The translations under genes and the position numbers were made by a program. From Selenomonadales bacterium UBA7018 (lineage in GTDB: Bacteria; Bacillota; Negativicutes; Selenomonadales; Selenomonadaceae), in contig DJWY01000027.1 in the NCBI GenBank assembly GCA_002448305.1, positions 1 to 10,946 on the forward strand: DNA of 10,946 nucleotides, written 5' to 3'. The notes under the pieces are model-generated. The model saw only the letters and a program-made list of their open reading frames with translations, was not told the origin of the DNA and searched no databases. Shown here piece after piece: positions 6,021 to 10,946 of this stretch (the first letter of the stretch is position 1; each line of letters starts with the position of its first letter).

Positions 6021-8945
6021 TTAGTCAGCAGCGGATTTAATTTCGCCGAAAATTTTAGCATTCTCTTTTATAATCGCCTCGTTGCCGAAGACGCAAAGAT
6101 AATTCTGCTTCATGCAGTCGCCAACAATTTTCGATAAAGCGCGAATATCTTCCTGCCGCGCCGAAAGAATTTCGTTGCGAGATTTTTGGCGGTCGGCGTA
6201 GGTGATATTTCTAAGGCATAAATCGGCGGCAACTTGCCCTTTAAGCGACGGCGTCAACGGCTTATCGATTTTGCTAAGCGTGCCGATTATGTACTTATCC
6301 ATTTCGCGTTCAGAGACGTTGAAGTTTTCGAGAAAATCAGCGGTGCCGTCGAAGGTCTCCAAAGTTTTGGAAAGATTAGGGTCGCGATAGGAGCCGAAAT
6401 ATAAAGTGCCATTGCGATTGAAACTGGCGAAAGCTCCATACGCGCCGCCCTGCACGCGAATTTTCGTCCAAAGATATTCGTAGCGCAAAATTGTTTCCAA
6501 AATGTTCATCGCGCCGGTGTACTCGTGCCCTAGTTCGATAAAGTTCGCGCCCTTGCCGACGTATTGAACGCGGCTTTGACTGTAAAGCCCTTCGTTTTTC
6601 GCCTTGCACGGGAAAGAATAATTTTCGCGCTGGTATTCGTCAATGGTCAAGCTTTTCAGAAGTTTATAGAGGTGCGGGACGAAATTTTTATAAAGCGGTT
6701 CGGGCGCGGTGACGCTGATAATTAAGCCGTTGCGATTGATAAGGCGGTTGAGTACGTCCTTTAAATCGTCAACGAGTTTATCATAATTGGCGTCAAAGTC
6801 GGCGAGCAAATTTTTCAAGAACTTATTATAGGGCAGGAAAGCGGCGGCATTATAAGCACCAGCTTTATTCTGATAGGCGGCAATCTGCGCGGAAACAATT
6901 TGGGTTGCCATGTTCTGCAAGTTGAGTTCAAAGCTGAGTTGTTCTTGTTCGACGATTTCGCGCAGGCGTTTTTTGTTGGTAAAAATCGTGTCGTTGAAAA
7001 TTTCGGCTAAAATGTCGGTCATTTCTTCGAGCTTGGAGCCGAGAGCTTTAACAAAAACTCTCATGCGCGGTGCGAAGGAATTGGGCAAACCGTTTTCAGT
7101 ATCAGCGCGAAGATTTACCCCAAAACCGCCGATATTTAAATTCGTCAGGATTGCGAGTTCTTCATAGGAATGCTTTTTAGTGTCGACGTTGCCTAAAAGT
7201 TCGGAGAGTAAATAGGCGTGATGAATTTTATCCTGCGGAACTTTGAGGGCGTCGAAATAGAAAGTCAGATAAATTATCCCGTGCGTATCAATGTTGCTGA
7301 AAAGAATTTTCGAGCCACTAATATCTCGGAATTGCAACGGGAAATTTTCCGGCTCCTTCTTTAGGTCTTCGCGCTTTAAAATCGGAATAGTTTTCAAAGC
7401 TTCAGGCGAATCCGGAGATTGCTGACGGATTTTTAATTGGCGTGTCGTGTCGATAATTTCTTGAATCTGCGCGGGCGATAACTGCGCTTTAACTTCAGCG
7501 AGCTTTTGAGCTTGTGCGGCGTCGCGTTCCTTAGCAAAATTTTTATCGGGCACGAGCGTCATTAAAACTTTATGCGGGTTGTCCAAGAAATATTTCTGAA
7601 TCAGCCCTTCAAAATAGTTTTCGTCAAGCCCGCGCTTAATCGCTGCAAGGTCGTCTTCGTAGCGCAGATAAGCATTGGGGTCGCCGCCGTAAAGCCACGT
7701 TTTTAAAAGCCGCAAGCCGTAAATCAAACCTTTTGGCGCAAGCCCGAAATCAGCTTCACGAAGGCGGAACTCCATTAAATTAATCGACGCCTGCAAAAGC
7801 GTTTTATCAATGCCGCCCGCGACAAGCTTTTTGAGTTCGTCATTGAGCAGAGCATAAAATTTATCGACGCGATTTTTCTCCGAGCCGTTAAGCGTGATTG
7901 TAAACGTCGGTTGGCGCAAATCGTCTTCTAAGCCAACGTCAACATCTTTTCCCAAGCCCGAATCAATTAGAGCTTTGCGGACGGGCGCGGCAGGACTACT
8001 GAACAGCGCGTGACTTAAAATCCCTAAGCCTAAATTTGTCAGCGTGTCGTTGATATTGCCCATAACAAAATTCAGCGCAATGAAAGTTTTCTCGGCGTCG
8101 GATTCTTCTTCGCCAATCGGATAAACTTCATCAACGCGCCGCATTTGGTCGAAAGTCGGTTGCAAAGAAATTTCCGAATCAACTTCGATTTTGTCGAAAG
8201 CGGAAAGATATTCGCGGTCGAGATATTCCAACTGCTCGGAAATGTCCACGTCGCCATAAAGATAGATAAAACTATTGGACGGGTGATAAAATTTCTTGTG
8301 AAAGGCGATAAACATTTCCTGTGTAAGGTTCGGAATAGCTTCGGGGTCGCCGCCCGATTCAAAGCCGTAGCAATTTTGCGGAAAAGTTTCGTGCATGAGC
8401 TTGCGCCCTAAAATGTCATCAGGCGAAGAAAGCGCGCCTTTCATCTCGTTATAAACGACGCCGCTATAAGTCAAGGGCGCGTCGGCAGTCGCAATTTCAT
8501 AATGCCAACCTTCCTGCATTAAAATTTCGGGCGTAGTGAGCATTGACGGATTGAAAACTGCGTCAAGGTAAACGTCCTGCAAATTGCGAAAATCTTTAGC
8601 GTTGCGGCTCGCGACGGGATAAACGGTCTTGTCGGGATAAGTCATCGCGTTCAGAAAAGTATTGAGCGAACCTTTGACGAGTTCAACGAACGGCTCCTTG
8701 AGCGGATATTTTTTAGAGCCGCACAAAACTGAATGCTCGACGATATGCGCAACTCCGGTATCATCTTTAGGCGGCGTGCGGAAACCGATATAGAAAACTT
8801 TGTTGTCGTCGTTCGCCGCGACGTAGAAAAGTTTCGCGCCGGTCTTGACGTGTTCAAATTCGTAAGTAGTCGCGCCAAGCTCGCTGATTTCGGAGAAATT
8901 TTTCAGGTGGAAACCGTTAAGTTCTTCGCCGATTTTTAAATTCAT
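6021..8945 (-). CDS. M16C zinc metallopeptidase, presequence protease (PreP)-like
   Basis: A protein of 974 aa, the normal length for bacterial members of the PreP/Cym1 family. These are insulinase-type peptidases that enclose and degrade short peptides in a chamber. The inverted zinc motif HIVEH spans residues 67-71, with Glu70 as catalytic base. The third zinc ligand is Glu167 in VVYNEMKG, exactly 100 residues after His67, as in plant PreP. The M16C-associated linker domain follows in the middle (around 470-710). The C-terminal half supplies the substrate-binding Arg830 and Tyr836 pair in RVQGGAY. No signal peptide is visible, so it is cytoplasmic. It is the first gene of the minus-strand operon, with GGGTGAT directly before the ATG and an extended -10 promoter 33 nt upstream. 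The symbol is left empty because bacterial naming varies. Confidence 0.93.
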   Translation of the reverse strand: MNLKIGEELNGFHLKNFSEISELGATTYEFEHVKTGAKLFYVAANDDNKVFYIGFRTPPKDDTGVAHIVEHSVLCGSKKYPLKEPFVELVKGSLNTFLNAMTYPDKTVYPVASRNAKDFRNLQDVYLDAVFNPSMLTTPEILMQEGWHYEIATADAPLTYSGVVYNEMKGALSSPDDILGRKLMHETFPQNCYGFESGGDPEAIPNLTQEMFIAFHKKFYHPSNSFIYLYGDVDISEQLEYLDREYLSAFDKIEVDSEISLQPTFDQMRRVDEVYPIGEEESDAEKTFIALNFVMGNINDTLTNLGLGILSHALFSSPAAPVRKALIDSGLGKDVDVGLEDDLRQPTFTITLNGSEKNRVDKFYALLNDELKKLVAGGIDKTLLQASINLMEFRLREADFGLAPKGLIYGLRLLKTWLYGGDPNAYLRYEDDLAAIKRGLDENYFEGLIQKYFLDNPHKVLMTLVPDKNFAKERDAAQAQKLAEVKAQLSPAQIQEIIDTTRQLKIRQQSPDSPEALKTIPILKREDLKKEPENFPLQFRDISGSKILFSNIDTHGIIYLTFYFDALKVPQDKIHHAYLLSELLGNVDTKKHSYEELAILTNLNIGGFGVNLRADTENGLPNSFAPRMRVFVKALGSKLEEMTDILAEIFNDTIFTNKKRLREIVEQEQLSFELNLQNMATQIVSAQIAAYQNKAGAYNAAAFLPYNKFLKNLLADFDANYDKLVDDLKDVLNRLINRNGLIISVTAPEPLYKNFVPHLYKLLKSLTIDEYQRENYSFPCKAKNEGLYSQSRVQYVGKGANFIELGHEYTGAMNILETILRYEYLWTKIRVQGGAYGAFASFNRNGTLYFGSYRDPNLSKTLETFDGTADFLENFNVSEREMDKYIIGTLSKIDKPLTPSLKGQVAADLCLRNITYADRQKSRNEILSARQEDIRALSKIVGDCMKQNYLCVFGNEAIIKENAKIFGEIKSAAD

Positions 8946-8977
8946 ACAATCACCCTTTAAAATAAATTTGCAAAATG

Positions 8978-8986
8978 ATTATAACA
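8978..8986 (-). promoter_or_regulatory. Extended -10 promoter of the peptidase-dapA operon
   Basis: On the minus strand, TGTTATAAT is a consensus TATAAT (8983-8978) preceded by TGn, the extended -10 element that works without a good -35 box. No convincing -35 is present at the right distance: the region carries the palindrome TTAGCTAA at 9001-9008, and TTGATT is too far upstream. Transcription would begin near 8971, about 26 nt before the peptidase start codon. Confidence 0.6.
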
Positions 8987-9065
8987 TAATTCAGCCGCGT
9001 TTAGCTAATCAACTTTCTATTTGAGCGAAAAAATTTACGTGCAGGAAATTTTTCAACAGTTCCTA

Positions 9066-9094
9066 TTGCAATTTGAAAATCAATCCGCTATAAT
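9066..9094 (+). promoter_or_regulatory. Promoter of tRNA-Pro
   Basis: TTGCAA (9066-9071) and a consensus TATAAT (9089-9094) are separated by 17 bp, so transcription should start near 9101, a few bases before the tRNA 5' end at 9108. It is divergent from the peptidase promoter. Confidence 0.8.
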
Positions 9095-9107
9095 TACAAG
9101 CGTTTTA

Positions 9108-9184
9108 CGGGTTGTGGCTCAGTTTGGTAGAGCACCGTGTTCGGGACGCGGGGGTCGCAGGTTCAAATCCTGTCAACCCGACCA
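9108..9184 (+). tRNA. tRNA-Pro (anticodon CGG)
   Basis: A complete 77-nt cloverleaf. The acceptor stem CGGGTTG pairs with CAACCCG and starts with C as in other tRNA-Pro. The D arm is GCTC...GAGC. The anticodon stem CCGTG/CGCGG (one wobble pair) flanks the loop TTCGGGA, giving anticodon CGG for codon CCG. The variable loop is 5 nt and the T arm is GCAGG-TTCAAAT-CCTGT. The CCA end is encoded at 9182-9184. It is a single-gene transcript with its own promoter and terminator. Confidence 0.96.
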
Positions 9185-9199
9185 ATAATTGAAATTTCC

Positions 9200-9240
9200 A
9201 AGGCGGGAGTCAAGTGCTTCCGCCTTTCGCGTTTGTTTCT
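9200..9240 (+). terminator. Terminator hairpin after tRNA-Pro
   Basis: AAGGCGGGAG (9200-9209) pairs with CTTCCGCCTT (9217-9226) over 10 bp including one G-U pair, with a 7-nt loop. An imperfect T-rich tail (TCGCGTTTGTTT) follows. The tail is weaker than usual, so some read-through toward the hydrolase gene is possible. Confidence 0.7.
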
Positions 9241-9275
9241 CTTACTTTTCTTTGTGTGCGTCAAAGAAAAGTAAG
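9241..9275. repeat. 14-bp perfect dyad repeat (REP-like)
   Basis: CTTACTTTTCTTTG (9241-9254) and CAAAGAAAAGTAAG (9262-9275) are perfect inverted arms around a 7-nt loop. They are followed by GCAAAAGAAAGACGC. This motif (a 'cttacttttcttt' dyad followed by 'caaaagaaag') is a dispersed intergenic repeat that I recall from several bacterial genomes. It lacks a T tail, so a terminator role is less likely. Confidence 0.65.
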
Positions 9276-9301
9276 CAAAAGAAAGACGCTTCGTCCGCTG
9301 A

Positions 9302-9352
9302 ATTTCGCGTCACGCGAAATGGTCGCGGCGACCGCCCGTCCATGGGCGGTCG
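9302..9352. repeat. Cluster of overlapping GC-rich dyads
   Basis: Three dyads are packed into about 50 bp: ATTTCGCGT-C-ACGCGAAAT (9302-9320), GGTCGC-G-GCGACC (9321-9333) and CGACCGCCC-N6-GGGCGGTCG (9329-9352). The second and third share 9329-9333, so their RNA hairpins exclude each other. The cluster ends 20 nt before the Shine-Dalgarno of the hydrolase gene. It may be part of the same composite repeat as the dyad at 9241, or a leader regulatory structure. No separate promoter for the hydrolase-pth pair is obvious here. Confidence 0.55.
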
Positions 9353-9386
9353 GGTCTTCGCTTGATAAATTTAAGGAGAAGTCGTT

Positions 9387-10283
9387 ATGAGAAAAGCTAT
9401 TGTCTTGATATTTTGGATTTGCTGTGTTATTTATGCCGTCGGTGATTATTTTGTCGACTTCGCCCTTGAGCGCGGTGAAGATTTATCGCCGCCAAAAGCT
9501 TGCGCAAATATCGCCGACCCAACTTTGAAAGCTCCGCCCGCGCCGAATTTCCCTAGCGAAGTTTGGACGCTTAAAAGTTTCGACGGGCTTGAACTTAAAG
9601 CTAAAAAATTTTCTCCCGTTGAAAGTTCTAATCGCTGGGCAATTTTAGTTCACGGCTACGGGCGCGACGGAACTTTTGCTTACGATTATGCCGAAGAATA
9701 TCTCAAGCGCGGCTGGAATGTTTTAATTCCCGACCTTAGGGCGGCGGGCGAAAGCGAAGGAAAATTTATTACAATGGGTGCGCTCGAAAGCCGCGACGTT
9801 TTCGACTGGGCTAATAAAATTCCAGACGACGCGCAACTTGTTTTGCATGGCGTATCAATGGGAGCCGCTACCGTTTTAATGACTGCCGCCCTTGAGCCGA
9901 AAAATTTAGTCGCGGTCGTTGAGGATTGCGGTTATACGAGTGCTTACGAAATGTTCACTGCGCAACTTGAGAAAATTTTCGGGCTTCCCGAATATCCCGT
10001 CATGCCCTGTGCGGATATTGTTTGCGAGTCCAAAACTGGCATTAAAATTTCCGACGCCGCGCCGATTGATACTGTCGACAAAATCAAAGTGCCGATACTT
10101 TTTATTCACGGTCACGAAGACGGGCTTGTTCCTTTAGAGATGATGACGCGACTTTATAACAAAGCGACTGCGCCTAAAGAAAATTTCATCGTGACGGGAG
10201 CGGGACACGCTGACGCCAAAAGGAAAAATCCCGCCGATTACTTCTATAAAGTTTTTGCGTTCCTCAATGGGGTGATTAAATGA
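9387..10283 (+). CDS. Membrane-anchored alpha/beta hydrolase
   Basis: A protein of 298 aa. Residues about 4-19 form a hydrophobic signal anchor, followed by a Pro-rich linker (about 34-56), so the catalytic domain probably faces the cell exterior. The serine hydrolase signature is complete: oxyanion segment VHGYGRDG (88-95), nucleophile elbow GVSMG with Ser157, acid Asp245 in HGHEDGLVP, and His274 in GAGHAD. This is the common BEM46/YqkD-type family; the substrate (ester, lipid or peptide) cannot be told from sequence. The ATG at 9387 has AAGGAG 8 nt upstream. Its stop overlaps the pth start by 4 nt (ATGA), so the two are translationally coupled. Pairing with pth need not mean shared function. 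Confidence 0.88.
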   Translation: MRKAIVLIFWICCVIYAVGDYFVDFALERGEDLSPPKACANIADPTLKAPPAPNFPSEVWTLKSFDGLELKAKKFSPVESSNRWAILVHGYGRDGTFAYDYAEEYLKRGWNVLIPDLRAAGESEGKFITMGALESRDVFDWANKIPDDAQLVLHGVSMGAATVLMTAALEPKNLVAVVEDCGYTSAYEMFTAQLEKIFGLPEYPVMPCADIVCESKTGIKISDAAPIDTVDKIKVPILFIHGHEDGLVPLEMMTRLYNKATAPKENFIVTGAGHADAKRKNPADYFYKVFAFLNGVIK

Positions 10284-10921
10284 AAATTTTCGTCGGGCTG
10301 GGCAATCCTACTCCCGAATACGCCGCGACTAAACATAACGTCGGTTTTATGTTGGCTGATATGCTTGCCGATAAAATTTCTGCGTCTGATTGGCGCGAAA
10401 AATTTAATGCGCTAGTCGCTGAAACTTTTTGGAATGGCGAAAAGATTTTAATCGTTAAGCCGCAAACGTTTATGAACTTGAGCGGCGAGGCGGTCGCGCC
10501 GATTGTGAATTTCTACAAGGTCGATGCAGAAAATTTAGTTGTTGCTCATGATGATATGGATTTGCCGCTGGGAATGATTCGCTTGCGTCCGAAAGGTTCG
10601 GGCGGCGGTCATCACGGTGTTGAATCAATTATTCAACATCTTGGCGGCTTGCAAAATTTTCCGCGTGTTAGAATTGGCGTTGGGCGTCCGCCGCAAAATT
10701 GGACGGTCAATCATCATGTCCTTAGCCCGTTTACGCAAGAAGACGCTGATAAAATTTCAAAGACGCTTGCGGAACTTGTGCCCGCCGTGCTGTGCATTTT
10801 CAGCGAAGGAATCAATAACGCTATGAATAAATTTAATCCTAAAAAGGGTCGCTTTAAAAGCGACGGAAAAGTTAGCGCGTTGCAACGTTGCGATAAATCG
10901 AACGTAATCGCCGCGCTTTGA
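10280..10921 (+). CDS. pth: Peptidyl-tRNA hydrolase
   Basis: A cytoplasmic enzyme of 213 aa that frees tRNA from peptidyl-tRNA dropped by ribosomes. Family signatures are FVGLGNP-PEY with Asn10, TKHNVGF with the catalytic His19, KPQTFMNLSGE with Met65/Asn66, HDDMDLPLG with Asp91, and KGSGGGHHGVESII. At the position of the usual Asn in 'GGHNG' this protein has His112. The family core ends near FNPKK (residue 189). The remaining 24 residues (GRFKSDGKVSALQRCDKSNV and IAAL) are an unusual extension next to the right terminal repeat. GGGGTGAT sits just before the ATG, inside the hydrolase gene, which it overlaps by 4 nt. Confidence 0.95.
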   Translation: MKIFVGLGNPTPEYAATKHNVGFMLADMLADKISASDWREKFNALVAETFWNGEKILIVKPQTFMNLSGEAVAPIVNFYKVDAENLVVAHDDMDLPLGMIRLRPKGSGGGHHGVESIIQHLGGLQNFPRVRIGVGRPPQNWTVNHHVLSPFTQEDADKISKTLAELVPAVLCIFSEGINNAMNKFNPKKGRFKSDGKVSALQRCDKSNVIAAL

Positions 10922-10923
10922 CT

Positions 10924-10945
10924 TAGAGAGTGTTGGTAAACTCTA
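10924..10945. repeat. Right terminal inverted repeat (22 bp)
   Basis: This is the exact reverse complement of 1-22, beginning two bases after the pth stop codon. As RNA, AGAGT (10927-10931) can pair with ACTCT (10940-10944), but there is no T run inside the window, so it cannot be called a terminator. It most likely marks the outer end of a multicopy element beyond the window. Confidence 0.85.
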
Positions 10946-10946
10946 G

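Noticed and set aside
9241..9275. The 14-bp dyad as a rho-independent terminator or as a CRISPR repeat.
   Set aside because: It is A/T-rich with no T tail, occurs once in the window and has no spacer-repeat periodicity. No CRISPR array or cas gene is present anywhere in the window.
9185..9386. An integrase attachment site at the 3' end of tRNA-Pro.
   Set aside because: I found no repeat of the tRNA 3' end in the window and no integrase gene, so nothing supports an integrated element here.
1..10946. The whole window as a cargo-carrying composite transposon.
   Set aside because: Inverted repeats are present at both edges, but the content is core metabolism and translation (dapA, pth, tRNA-Pro). 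No intact transposase or cargo-type gene is present. Contig breakage at a multicopy element is simpler.

Overview
The window reads as one chromosomal contig of a low-to-moderate GC member of the Bacillota, most likely of the Negativicutes (Selenomonas-like anaerobes). This placement is an inference. It rests on strong Shine-Dalgarno sites, frequent TTG/GTG starts, A/T-rich promoters of the sigma-A type, a PreP-like peptidase, and debris of large repeat-rich adhesins. I have no marker gene that fixes the taxon. Both window edges carry the same 22-bp sequence in inverted orientation, so the contig probably stops where it runs into a multicopy element.

Region 1 (1-1132) is gene-poor and scrambled. 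It holds the left terminal repeat, two short adhesin-like fragments pointing away from each other around position 360, and a frameshifted, truncated IS110-family transposase (663-1003) with its 5' non-coding leader. Region 2 (about 1095-3706) is a plus-strand operon. A clear promoter with an overlapping 9+9-bp inverted repeat drives a NiaP-like MFS transporter, an ElyC/YdcF-type DUF218 membrane protein and a small exported protein. It ends at a strong bidirectional hairpin terminator.

Region 3 (8983 down to 3722, minus strand) is a tightly spaced operon. It encodes a 974-aa M16C presequence-protease-like zinc peptidase, a small membrane protein, DapA (lysine/diaminopimelate synthesis), an 89-aa HTH-like protein and a 219-aa exported protein with a very basic tail. 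It converges on the same terminator. Region 4 (9066-9240) is a tRNA-Pro(CGG) gene with its own promoter and a terminator hairpin.

Region 5 (9241-10946) starts with a cluster of dyad repeats. It continues with a membrane-anchored alpha/beta hydrolase that overlaps pth (peptidyl-tRNA hydrolase) by 4 nt, and ends at the right terminal repeat three bases after the pth stop codon.

Most of the window is ordinary housekeeping sequence. I found no convincing new multi-gene system. The points most worth following are the inverted repeats at both edges, the IS110 remnant with its possible bridge-RNA leader, the operator-like dyad over the niaP promoter, the overlapping dyads after the tRNA, and the pair of unrecognised genes behind dapA.
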